From NCBI GenBank assembly GCA_028826165.1, contig JAPDFW010000058.1, forward strand, positions 1 to 64,000: a stretch of 64,000 nucleotides of DNA, given 5' to 3'. The DNA is from Anaeramoeba ignava. Taxonomy: Eukaryota; Metamonada; Anaeramoebidae. This document shows positions 20,426 to 31,346 of this stretch, one piece after another. Numbering within the stretch: position 1 is the first letter of the stretch; each line of letters begins with the position of its first letter. The notes beneath the pieces were generated by a model. That model was not told the origin of the DNA, searched no databases, and was given only the letters and a program-made list of their open reading frames with translations. The position numbers were made by a program, and so were the translations under genes.

Positions 20426-23197
20426 ATGAGTGAAAATCAAAAGAAAGAACAAGAAGAAGAAAAGAAAGAACAAAAACAAAATGAAAATGAACAAAATGAA
20501 AAAAGATGAAAAGAAAAATGAAAAAGAAAAAAAAGATGAAAAATTTGTTTTAAAATTTTCTGTTGAAGAAATTGAAAAACAAATTATGCTTGATGAAAAA
20601 TTAGAAAAGGTTATCATTTTTAATTCTGATGGTGAAATTATTTTTTCTTATGACCAAGAACCTATTAATCAAGATGAAATCAAGTATTTAATTTCTTTGT
20701 TTAGATCTTCTTGAAATTATCTTTCTTTTCTTTTTATATGATTAAAAATGGTAATTGTTTTATTGTTTCTTTTTTTTTTAGAGAATATTTACATGCTTTT
20801 GATAGTTATGATAATACTGTGGGTAAAGGTTTTGTTCTTCATGGATTAGATTATGTTGTTTACAGGTAAAATTTATCAAATTATTTATAAAATTATTTAT
20901 TAAATTATTTACAAAATTATTTATAAAATTAAATATAGAATTATTTATAAAATTATTTATAAAATTATTTATAAAATTATTTATTAAATTATTTATAAAA
21001 TTATTTATAAAATTATTTATAAAATTATTTATTAAATTATTTACAAAATTATTAATAAAATTATTAATAAAATTAATTATAAAATTATTTATAAAATTAT
21101 TTATAAAATTATTTATAAAATTATTTATAAAATTATTTATAAAATTATTTATAAAATTAAATATAAAATTATTTATAAAATCATTAATAAAATTAATTAT
21201 AAAATTAATTTATAAAATTATTTATAAAATTATTAATAAAATTAATTATAAAATTATTTATAAAATTAAATATAAAAATTATTTATAAAATTATTTATAA
21301 AATTAAATATAAAATTATTTATAAAATTATTTATAAAATTATATATAAAATTATATATAAAATTATATATAAAATTAAATATAAAATCATTTATAAAATC
21401 ATTTATAAAATCATTTATAAAATTATTTATAAAATTATTTATAAAATTATATATAAAATTAAATATAAAATCATTTATAAAATCATTTATAAAATCATTT
21501 ATAAAATTATTTATAAAATTATTTATAAAAAATTATATATAAAATTATTTATAAAATCATTTATAAAATTATTTATAAAATTATTTATAAAATTATTTAT
21601 AAAATTATATATAAAATTATATATAAAATTATTTATAAAATTATTTATAAAATTATTTATAAAATTATTTATAAAATTATTTATAAAAATTAAATATAAA
21701 AATTTATAAAATTAAATATAAAATTATTTATAAAATTATTTATAAAATTATATATAAAATTATTTATAAAAAATTTATAAAATTTATATAAAATTAAATA
21801 TAAAATTAAATATAAAATTATTTATAAAATTATTTTATAAAATTAAATATAAAATTAATTATAAAATTAAATATAAAATTATTTATAAAATTAAATATAA
21901 AATTATTTATAAAATTAAATATAAAATTATTTTATAAAATTATTTATAAAATTATTATATATAAAATTAATTATAAAATTAAATATAAAATTAAATATAA
22001 AAAATTATAAAATTAAATATAAAATTAAATATAAAATTATTTATAAAATTATTTATAAAATTAAATATAAAATTATTTATAAAATTAATTATAAAATTAT
22101 TTATAAAATTAAATATAAAATTATTTATAAAATTATTTATAAAATTATTTATAAAATTAATTATAAAATTATTTATAAAATTATTTATAAAATTAATTAT
22201 AAAATTATTTATAAAATTATTTATAAAATTAAATATAAAATTATTTATAAAATTATTTATAAAATTATTTATAAAATTATTTATAAAATTAAATATAAAA
22301 TTATTTATAAAATTATTTATAAAATTATTTATAAAATTATATATAAATTATTAATAAAATTAAATATAAAATTATTTATAAAATTATTAATAAAATTATA
22401 TATAAAATTATTAATAAAATTAAATATAAAATTATTTATAAAATTATTTATAAAATTAAATATAAAATTATTTATAAAATTATTTATAAAGTTATTTATA
22501 AAGTTAATTATAAAGTTAATTATAAAATTATTTATAAAATTATTTATAAAATTATTTATAAAATTATTTATAAAATTATTTATAAAATTATTTATAAAAT
22601 TATTTATAAAATTATTTATAAAATTATTTATAAAATTATTAATAAAATTATATATAAAATTATTAATAAAATTAAATATAAAATTATTTATAAAATTATT
22701 TATAAAATTATTAATAAAATTAAATATAAAATTATTTATAAAATTATTTATAAAATTATTAATAAAATTATATATAAAATTATATATAAAATTATTTATA
22801 AAATTATTTATAAAATTTATGAAAATGTGGATCAAAAAAAGATTTTATGATACACTAATATATGGAAGAAATGGAAACGAAGGAGAAGGACCTGGAATAT
22901 GTCTTTATCGAGTAAATCAAATTTTATAAAATCAAAAAATCAAAAAAATAATAAAATTTTTCATTTAAAAAATCAAAAAAAAATTAGTTTAAAAAAGAAG
23001 AAGAGGAAAAAGAAAAAGAGAAAGAAAAAGAAAAAGAGAAAGAAAAAGAGAAAAAAGAAAAAGAGAAAGAAAAAGAAGAGAAAAAAGAAGAGAAAAAAGA
23101 AAATTATTGGTTTGGATTAATCACATATACTTTCCCAATTGTTTCTTCTTGTGCAATTCCATATTTCCAACAAATTTGCGAGAAATTTTTCATTTAA
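20426..23197 (+). CDS. Profilin-like small protein with Glu/Lys insert
   Basis: Inferred exons: about 20426-20698, 20782-20865, 22842-22911 and 22988-23197, all joining in phase. Exon 1 reads KFVLKFSVEEIEKQIMLDEK, then KVIIFNSDGEIIFSYDQEP. Exon 2 reads EYLHAFDSYDNTVGKGFVLH then GLDYVVYR. Exon 3 reads FYDTLIYGRNGNEGEGPGIC. Exon 4 is a long EK-rich tract followed by NYWFGLITYTFPIVSSCAIP and YFQQICEKFFI. The pattern (strand, helix, G-rich strand, IYGRxG turn, GIC strand, terminal helix) resembles profilin; a roadblock or longin-like fold is an alternative. The ATG at 20426 (MSENQKKEQ) needs a one-base shift in the A-run at 20499-20504; an in-frame ATG at 20481 avoids this. The exon 1 donor could also be at 20684. 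The intron 20866-22841 is one repeat array. Confidence 0.55.
20875..22815. repeat. TTATAAAATTATT array filling an intron
   Basis: About 1.9 kb of tandem AAAATTATTTAT (12 bp) units with variants AAATTAAATAT, AAATTAATTAT and AAATCATTTAT. It begins ten bases after the exon 2 donor and stops about 25 bp before the exon 3 acceptor. A minus-strand FINNFINN ORF (22329-22835) is repeat read-through. Confidence 0.93.
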
Positions 23198-23707
23198 CTT
23201 TCAAATCTAAAATAATAGAAAAAAAAAAAACTTTAATCAAAATCTTTTTACTTTTTTTTTTTCTTTAATTTTCATTAAATAATATCAACAAATCCTTTTA
23301 AAAACGATTCAAAATAAAAAGAATTTTAAATTTTTTTATTATTTTTTGATTACTTTAATTTATTTAAATAATTTTTTATTCAATATTTCAATTAGAAAAA
23401 AAAAAAGGAAAAAAAAAAAAAGAGAATGGTTATTTTAATCAATAAATCAAATTAAATTGAATAAGATTTTATTTAAATTATTTTTTAAAATAAATTCGTA
23501 AGAGTTTTTTAGTTTTTTTTAATTTTAAATTTTTTTAATTTTAATTTTTAATGTCGAATCAACAGATCTTTTTTTATTTTTTTGTTTCTCTTTTATAAAA
23601 AATTACATCATTTTTTTTTATTTTCATTTTTTTTCTTTTCATTTTTTTTCTTTTCATTTTTATTTTCATTTTTTTTCTTTTCATTTTTTTTCTTTTCTTT
23701 TTTTTTG
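23198..23707. other. Intergenic, no gene seen
   Basis: A/T homopolymer-rich spacer. 23610-23705 is a pyrimidine tract (TTTTCATTTTTTTTC repeats) immediately before the start of the lipid-transfer gene and forms its 5' leader. Confidence 0.6.
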
Positions 23708-26700
23708 ATGAATTTAAAATTACAAATTTTAATAATTTTAGCGGTTTTATTGAGTTTTGTTGTTTCAGTTCCATCAAAACTTTATTATGTTGTTGGACAT
23801 GAATATGTTTATTCATTACACGGAACATTAGATGCAAGAGGGCATGATGTATCAGCAGGAACAGTAACTTATGGAACATCAAGTGCAATGGATGCAACTT
23901 ATGCAACTGAATGTGTTGATGAAGATGATGAAAAGTATTTGTTTGTTACAAACATGTTTGACACAACTGTTTCGGTTTCTCAAGGCAATAACCCCCCTCA
24001 ATTACGTAATTTAGGTGATACACCATTGGGAGATGATATGTATTATGAACAATACAAAGGTATTTTATTATTATAGGATGAAAATAGGAATTAAAATGAA
24101 ATTAAAATTAAAACAAAATTGAAAACAAAATTAAATTAAAATTAAAACAAAATTAAAACAAAATTAAAACAAAATTAAAACAAAATTAAAATGAAACAAA
24201 ATTAAAACAAAATTGAATTAAAATTGAAATAAAATTGAAATTAAAATTAAAATTAAAACAAAATTAAAACAAAATTAAAACAAAATTAAAACAAATTGGA
24301 ATTAAAATTTAAATTAAATTCAAACAAAATTAAAATTGAATTAAAATTAAATTAAAATTAAAATTAAAACAAAATTAAATTCAAATTGAATTAAACAAAA
24401 TTGAAATTAAAATTAAAACAAAATTAAAATTAAAATTAAAACAAAATTGAAAACAAAATTAAAATTAAAATTAAAACAAAATTGAAATCAAAATTCAAAC
24501 AAAATTAAAACAAAATTAAAATTGGAATTAAAATTTAAATTAAATTCAAACAAAATTAAAATTGAATTAAAATTTAAATTTAAATTGAAATTAAAATTGA
24601 AATTAAAATTTAAATTTAAATTGAAATTAAAATTGAAATTAAAATTGAAATTAAAATTTAAATTTAAATTGAAATTAAAATTGAAATTAAAATTTAAATT
24701 TAAATTGAAATTAAAATTGAAATTAAAATTTAAATTTAAATTGAAATTAAAATTGAAATTAAAAACAAAATTAAAAATAAAATTGAAATTAAAATTGAAA
24801 TTGAAATTAAAATCAAATTAAATTAAATTGAAATAAAATCAAAATTGAAAACAAAATTGAAAACAAAATTAAATTAAATTGGAACAAAATTGAAAACAAA
24901 ATTGAAAATAAAATTAAAAATAAATTCAAACAAAATTCAAACAAAATTAAAATTAAAACAAAATTAAAACAAAATTAAAATTAAAATTAAAACAAAATTG
25001 AAAACAAAATTAAATTAAATTGGAACAAAATTGAAAACAAAATTAAAATTAAAATTGAATTGAATTAAATTAAATTAAATTGGAACAAAATTAAATTAAA
25101 ATTAAAACAAAATTAAATTAAATTCAATTCAAATTAAAACAAAATTAAATTCAAATTAAAACAAAATTGAATTAAATTAAATTAAATTGAAATTGAAATT
25201 CAAATTAAAATTGAAAACAAAATTAAATTGAAATAAAATTGAAATTGAAATTCAAATTAAAATTAAAACAAAATTAAATTGAAACAAAATTGAAACAAAA
25301 TTGAAAACAAAATTGAAAACAAAATTAAAATTAAATTGAAATTAAAATTGAAATCAAAATTGAAATTAAAACAAAATTAAAACAAAATTCAAACAAAATT
25401 AAAACAAAATTAAAATTAAAATTGAAATTAATTGAAATCAAAATTAAAATTGAAATTAAAATTAAAATTAAAATTAAAATTGAAATCAAAATTGAAATTA
25501 AAATCAAAATTAAAATTAAAATTAAAATTAAAATTAAAATTGAAATTAAAATTCAAATTAAAATTAAAAATAAAATTGAAATTAAAATTGAAATTAAAAT
25601 TCAAACAAAATTAAAAATAAAAATAAAATTAAAATTGAAATTAAAATTGAAATTAAAATTGAAATTAAAATTCAAATTAAAATTCAAATTAAAATTAAAA
25701 ATAAAATTGAAATTAAAATTGAAATCAAAATTGAAATTAAAATTGAAATAAAATTAAAATTAAATTGAAATCAAAATTGAAATTAAAATTGAAATTAAAA
25801 TTGAAATTAAAATTGAAATTAAAATTGAAATTAAAATTGAAATTAAAATTGAAAATTAAAATAATTAAAAAATTAAAATAATTAAAAAATTAAAAAGCCA
25901 CCGGACAACTCGGAAACATCTGGTATGAATCAGACGATTCAATGGAACTCGTCAAGATCAAACTAGGAGCAATCAACTCTATGCAAACATATCTTGTTTC
26001 ACCAAACCAACACGCAACATATTTAGAAGACGACCCAGTAGGAAAACACGACTCAACAGTTTACGGATACAACGCAGCAGATGACAGTTTAAAAATCACG
26101 AAATCATTCACAGAAAAGAACGTAATAACATTTGCAGACACAGCATTGCTAGCCAAAGATGTGAAGATCCAAGCAACAACAACAACTGTGCTTGAAACAT
26201 ACGGGCACATCCAGACATCGTCAGTAAACCAACTCTCAGTATTCTTGAACAACGCGGCATCAAAACGACTCCGCGGCGCTGAGGGATACAACAGCGACAT
26301 CGGATCACAAGGCACCTTGGATGTTGTTCTCCAAATTATTTACGGACAAGGAGAACAAGGAAAACGTCTTAAGAGCTCAAATCACTTGAATTTCAAAACT
26401 CTTGCAAACTCAAAACGCCATGTTAAATCAACTTTGTTCGATCTCACACGCAAACACATTGAGCTCGAAAAGAAATCCAAAGATTTCGATTTCGATCCAA
26501 AAGAACTTTTGAACGAAATCATCTCGCTTCATTCCCAATTCCCTTCTTATGATGGCAAAATTGTGTCGAAATCACACAAATTGTCGAAGTATTTCCAGCG
26601 CAATCCTGAATTTACCCACGAAATCATGAGACCAATTCTTGAACTAGGCAACAACGATTATTTCTCAACTCTTTCATTGATCCTCACAAAGGCAGGCACA

Positions 26701-29083
26701 CCTGAGGCTCAAGATTTGCTTATCCAATTCGGACTCAATTCAGTAGATCCCGAAATCAAAAACAAGGCGATTGTTTCCACTCATTTCATCGAGCATCCAA
26801 CACTTGATTTGATCCAAGCGCTTATGCGCATTGGCAAGAAGGAGCGCAATTCTCTCGCGCTTTTCGCATTAGGATCTGTCCTCAAATCCACCGACAGTGA
26901 GGAGATACGATCGCGAGGATTGCAAATTGCTGGCAAGATGCTTTCGCGTGCAATTTCCTCAAAGAAACACAACAAAGTTGCTAATTTGTTATACTCTTTG
27001 GCTAATGCAGGTTCTTTTGTTGTTCCTTTTGAAATGATCCCTATTACTACTCTTGCTACTTATCCTGACACCACTGTCAAGAGAGCCTTCATCAATTTGA
27101 TTTCAAAGTTTTTGACTCATCCTCAACATTCCGAATCTGCTTTCCAAATTCTCTATTATTTGGCTCGAACTGAATCGGATTATACAATTACTTCTCATCT
27201 CAGCAAGTTGCTTCATCTTGATGCAACACAAGTTCAAATTCAAGGCAGTGATTTCCCATTCAACAAGTCATATGACAAAGGTTGATTATTTAAAATGAAA
27301 TTAAAATTAAAATCAAAATTAAAATTAAAATTAAAATTAAATTAAAATTAAAATTAAAATTAAAATTAAAATTCAATTTAAAATCAAAATTAAAATTAAA
27401 ATTAAAATTAAAATTAAAATCAAAATTAAAATTCAAATTAAAATCAAAATCAAAATTAAAATTAAAATTAAAATTAAAATTTAAATTTAAAATTAAAATT
27501 AAAATTAAAATTAAATTAAAAATTAAAATTAAAATTAAAATTAAAATTAAAATTAAATTTAAAATTAAAATTAAAATTAAAATTAAATTAAAAACAAATT
27601 AAAAATCAAAATTAAAATTAAAATTAAAATTAAAATCAAATTCTTTTCAGAATTAAAACTTGGTGGAAGCACAATCTCAGTTACTTTCAAAGGTGAATTA
27701 TTTGCAGGTACTAATTTCGATTGCAATCAACAATACTTCAATTACAAAGCTTACGCAAATGCAGAAGCTGATATTGATTTGTTTGGATGGGGAGATACCG
27801 CATTCCAAGCACAAGCAGAATACGGAAGAGAAAATGGAATAGTTCTTTCTGATAGAATTTTCGTTACTGTTTTTGGAAAAACAATTTATTCCAAAAACAT
27901 TCCTTATCTTGATTGCCAAGAAGTATTTATTTTTTATTGAAATTATTTTCCATTTTATTTTTTATTGAAATTTCTTCAATTGTTTAGCACACTTATAATT
28001 TGGCTCATACAAGTCCTGGATTCTCAGTATCTTATACTCTTTTTGTTTCTGTTATTCCAATTACATTTTATGCTCAAGCAACTTTGACTCTTAATCTTGA
28101 TTGGGTAAAAACTCAATTTAAAATCAAATTAAAAATTTAAATTAAATTAAATTAAATTAAATTATTTTTATTAATAAGGGTTGGAATATTTGTGATTCAG
28201 ATCTCAGCGCAATGATTGAATTAATTCCAGGTGCAATTGTTACATTTTCAGGAGGAGCAGAAATTGTAATTAATTTAAATTTTAATTTTATAAATGGATT
28301 TTAATTTAAATTTTACTATTGAATTTATAAATGAATTTTAATTTTAATTTTAATATTGAATTTTAATTTTAATTTTAATTTAAATTTTAATTTTAATTTT
28401 AATTTTAAATCAATTTAAATTTTATAAATGAATTTTAATTTTTATTTAATTTTGTAAAAATAAAGAACTTGTTCATCATCAAAGGTGGAGTTGAATTATC
28501 TGGAAGTATGAACACAGACATCAGACCACAAGGATATATCCACGGTTCTCTTTGCACTGTTGGATTTGATCTCCGAAGAACAAGTACACCCTTCTCAATT
28601 CAATTAGATGCATATTATGCATGGAAAGAATGCAAATTTTTGGTATGAATTTTTTTATCCGATTTTTAAAAAATTTTTTTCCGATTTTAAAAATTACTAA
28701 ATTTTTTTTATTTTATTTTTTTAAAACAAAAATAGATCTTTGATTGCCACTGTATTTTTTAAATTTTAAATTTAAATTTTAATTTAATTTAATTTATTTA
28801 TTTTTATTTTTATTTTTATTTAATTTTTAGGGGAAAACATGATGAATATGTAATTAGTTTTATTATTTAGATTTAATTTATAAATTTATCATTTTTTTTT
28901 ATAATTCCGTTTTTCTTTTTAAATTTTTCTTAATTTCTTTAGGTTTTCTGGAAATGGGTAATTAATTATTTTCAATTTAAATTTTCATTTTAAATTTTTA
29001 TTTTAAATTTTTATTTTAAATTTTTTTAGAGCGAACCAACTCATAATGATATCCTTTACCAAAAAGAATGGAAAATTGCTTAA
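23708..29083 (+). CDS. Vitellogenin-type large lipid-transfer protein
   Basis: Exons in phase: 23708-24059, 25898-27280, 27651-27922, 27988-28104, 28179-28265 and 28466-28642, then small 3' exons. The start MNLKLQILIILAVLLSFVVS is a signal peptide. YYVVGHEYVYSLHGTLDARG matches the opening beta-barrel strand of vitellogenin/MTP proteins, and exon 2 begins TGQLGNIWYESDDSMELVKI, the usual end of that barrel. Exon 2 then encodes the helical horseshoe (HFIEHPTLDLIQALMRIGKK, SLALFALGSVLKS). Exons 3-6 are beta-rich with paired Cys (NFDCNQQYF, PYLDCQE, NICDSD, SLCTVG), like the lipid-cavity sheets. About 800 residues are secure, near the length of MTP. The 3' end is either the TAA at 28762 or further exons at 28831-28849, 28943-28957 and 29030-29083. 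A secreted or ER lipid carrier is inferred. Exon 2 is unusually GC-rich for the window. Confidence 0.82.
24075..25890. repeat. AAATTA/AAATTG/AAACAA array filling intron 1
   Basis: The intron at 24060-25897 (1838 bp) is built of AAAATTAAAATTGAAATTAAAACAAAATTG words. The left half is richer in AAACAA units and the right half in AAATTG/AAATCA. LKLKLK and IKIKIK ORFs inside it are artefacts of the hexamer period. Confidence 0.93.
27295..27640. repeat. AAATTA hexamer array, intron 2
   Basis: The intron at 27281-27650 consists of (AAATTA)n with AAATCA and AAATTC variants and ends in a normal TTCTTTTCAG acceptor. It uses the same unit family as intron 1 of the same gene. Confidence 0.9.
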
Positions 29084-29492
29084 GCATTTCAACAGTCCTT
29101 TTTTTAGCATTAAAAGTTTTGTTTTTCATTTCAATGAATTTTGAAATCAAAACTTTTTTTTCTTTTTTCAAATTCTCAAATCTTTTTCCAATTCCTTTTT
29201 TTCTTTTTCCAATTCCTTTTTTTCTTTTTTTTTTCAATCAAATTTCTGAATTGATTTCATTTTTTTTCATTCTTTTTTTTTTAGGTCATCTTTGATCTAA
29301 AAAAAAAATCAACAAGAAAAAAAATTATTGAAATCAAATTGATTTTTTTCTTCTTTCTTCTTTCTTCTTTCTTCTTTCTTTTTAAAAATTTCCATCTCAA
29401 ATTCTTTTCCAAAAAAACAAAATAAAAAATTAAAAAAAAAATTTTTCATTTTTTTCCTTTTTTTCCTTTTATTTTTAATAATAAATTTTATA
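29084..29492. other. Intergenic, no gene seen
   Basis: Pyrimidine-rich, with CTTTTTTTCTTTTTCCAATTC and CTTCTTTCTTCTTT runs (29150-29370), followed by a TTTTTCC-rich leader of the next gene. No ORF with protein-like composition is seen. Confidence 0.6.
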
Positions 29493-31223
29493 ATGAATTT
29501 ATGGGATGATAAACATCAAAAACCTTTTAAAGAATTTGCAGATTTAAAGATTATTATTAATAAAGAAATATTTTATTGTCATAAATATTTGATTTATCAA
29601 AATGGATGTGAAAATTTTGCTCAATTTCTTCAATCAAAAAAATTTAGAAAAAATTTAAAAGAAAAAGAAAAAGAAAATTTAAAAGAACAAATTGTTGCAA
29701 TTCTTCGATTTATTTATAAAAGATTTGAAGAATCTATTCCTTTAAAAGATGCAAAATTAATTTTAGATTTTTTCATAAAATTTCCTGATCAAGTTTTGAT
29801 CTCAATTTTGATTCCTTTATGGCAAACTTTTATTGAATCAACAATAATTAAATCATCAGAAAATTCAACAAACAATTCAATGATTATTTATGGCAAAAAT
29901 TCCAACTTATTTGATGAAGATTTAATTTTACTTATTAAATCTTTTGATTTAATTTGTAGAACAGATGATTTATTAAGTGATCTCAAAGAAATAGAATATA
30001 AAAAATATAGAAACTTTATAAATTTAATGAGAAACAATTTTCAAACTTTTATTGAATTACAAATTGAAGTTTTTTATGATTTATCAATGCAAAGTTTACA
30101 AGAATTATTTGCGAATGATGTTTTACTTTGTGACAAATTGAATTATTTGATAAAATGGGCGAATCATCAAAATCAATTAGAAAATCAAAATCAAAATCAA
30201 AATCAAAATCAAAATCAAAATCAAAATGAAAATCAAACAGAAAATCAAATAGAAAATCAAAATCAAAATCAAAATATAAAAAAGAAAAAAAAAGATTCAA
30301 ATATTTTCGAGAAACAAGATGAAAATATTCGTAATTTAGTAACCAAAATATTGTACAAATTTGAACCACATGATGAAGTGGAGTTGATTCGTTATAGAAG
30401 TAATTATCACTTAATGAAGATCCTCATTTCAGAAACAGGAAAACTACTTAGTTCCAATAATTTTAAAAAAAAACAATCCCGTCATTCAATTTTGAAGGAA
30501 ATTTGGTCAATGATTCCTTCTGAAAAGATAAAACAAGATAACATAAACTATGAATACCTCCAACAAGGATTATCTTGGGTTGTTTTTCCATTAAAATCAA
30601 ATATTCTTGTTGAACAAGCTTTATTAGAAGTTTTCCAAGAATCAAAAGGAAATCAAAATCAAAAATTTCCACGAATTAATTATATTGAATATTTGAAAAA
30701 GTGGATCAATAACGAAGAATTCTTCAAAAATGTTGAACTTGTTTTTGAAAAAAAAGGGAAAAATTCATCTGCAAATTTTCACAAAGCTTGTGATAAACGA
30801 GGAGAAACCCTTGTTTTAATTCAAACCATTTTTGATAATCGACGAGCAATATTTGGAGGATTTTCCAAAGTGGGATGGAATCCTGAAAAATATGGAACAA
30901 AACAATATATTCCTGATCCAAATGCTTTTATTTTTTCGTTATTAAATCCGTTAGATTTGCCTCCTCAAAAATTCAAAGTTGATCCAACAAGATCTTCTTT
31001 TGCTCTCCAATATAATGAAAAATGTGGACCTATTTTTGGAGGAGGAATTGGTGGTTCGGATATTGCTATTTTGGATGATTTGGAGAAAGGTTTTTCTTTT
31101 TTTGGAACTGCTTATAAAACTGTTAAAAATTTTTATTATCCAATTCAAACTCAAAATTATTTTGCTGGTTGTTTTGATAAATTTCGAGTTCAAAAATTAG
31201 AAGTTTTTTGTAAAAGAAAATAA
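29493..31223 (+). CDS. BTB-TLDc protein with NQ tract
   Basis: A single exon of 576 residues starting MNLWDDKHQKPFKEFADLKI. The N-terminal 100 residues are a divergent BTB domain (IIINKEIFYCHKYLIYQNGC), followed by a helical BACK-like stretch. A low-complexity insert at about residues 230-265 (NQNQNQ..., written AATCAA at DNA level) interrupts the middle. The C-terminal TLDc domain has KACDKRGETLVLIQ, FGGFSKVGWN, DPNAFIFSLL, GPIFGGGIGGSDIAILDDL and FAGCFDKFRVQKLEVF. This is the same architecture as the gene at 14591, but sequence similarity is low outside the TLDc core, so they are old paralogs rather than a recent duplicate. It converges with Rpn3, with stops 123 bp apart. Confidence 0.88.
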   Translation: MNLWDDKHQKPFKEFADLKIIINKEIFYCHKYLIYQNGCENFAQFLQSKKFRKNLKEKEKENLKEQIVAILRFIYKRFEESIPLKDAKLILDFFIKFPDQVLISILIPLWQTFIESTIIKSSENSTNNSMIIYGKNSNLFDEDLILLIKSFDLICRTDDLLSDLKEIEYKKYRNFINLMRNNFQTFIELQIEVFYDLSMQSLQELFANDVLLCDKLNYLIKWANHQNQLENQNQNQNQNQNQNQNENQTENQIENQNQNQNIKKKKKDSNIFEKQDENIRNLVTKILYKFEPHDEVELIRYRSNYHLMKILISETGKLLSSNNFKKKQSRHSILKEIWSMIPSEKIKQDNINYEYLQQGLSWVVFPLKSNILVEQALLEVFQESKGNQNQKFPRINYIEYLKKWINNEEFFKNVELVFEKKGKNSSANFHKACDKRGETLVLIQTIFDNRRAIFGGFSKVGWNPEKYGTKQYIPDPNAFIFSLLNPLDLPPQKFKVDPTRSSFALQYNEKCGPIFGGGIGGSDIAILDDLEKGFSFFGTAYKTVKNFYYPIQTQNYFAGCFDKFRVQKLEVFCKRK

Positions 31224-31346
31224 AAGAAAATAAAATGAAAGTTTTTTTTATTTTTGTTTTTATTTTTTTTTTTAAGATCTTATTTTGAAAAATTTTTTAA
31301 GAAAGAAATTTTTTTTCTTTTGAAGAAAAAAAAAAGTTTTGAATTT

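Noticed and set aside
22329-22835. 168-codon minus-strand FINNFINN ORF
   Set aside because: Translation of the 12-bp intron repeat of the profilin-like gene; no unique sequence.
22899-23120. 73-codon Lys/Arg-rich ORF
   Set aside because: Wrong frame of the EK tract in the last exon of the profilin-like gene; the EK frame continues into a normal protein ending NYWFGLITYTF...FFI.
24522-25751. LKLKLK / IKIKIK ORFs that could mimic amphipathic peptides
   Set aside because: They are the AAATTA/AAATTG intron array of the lipid-transfer gene, flanked by matching donor and acceptor.
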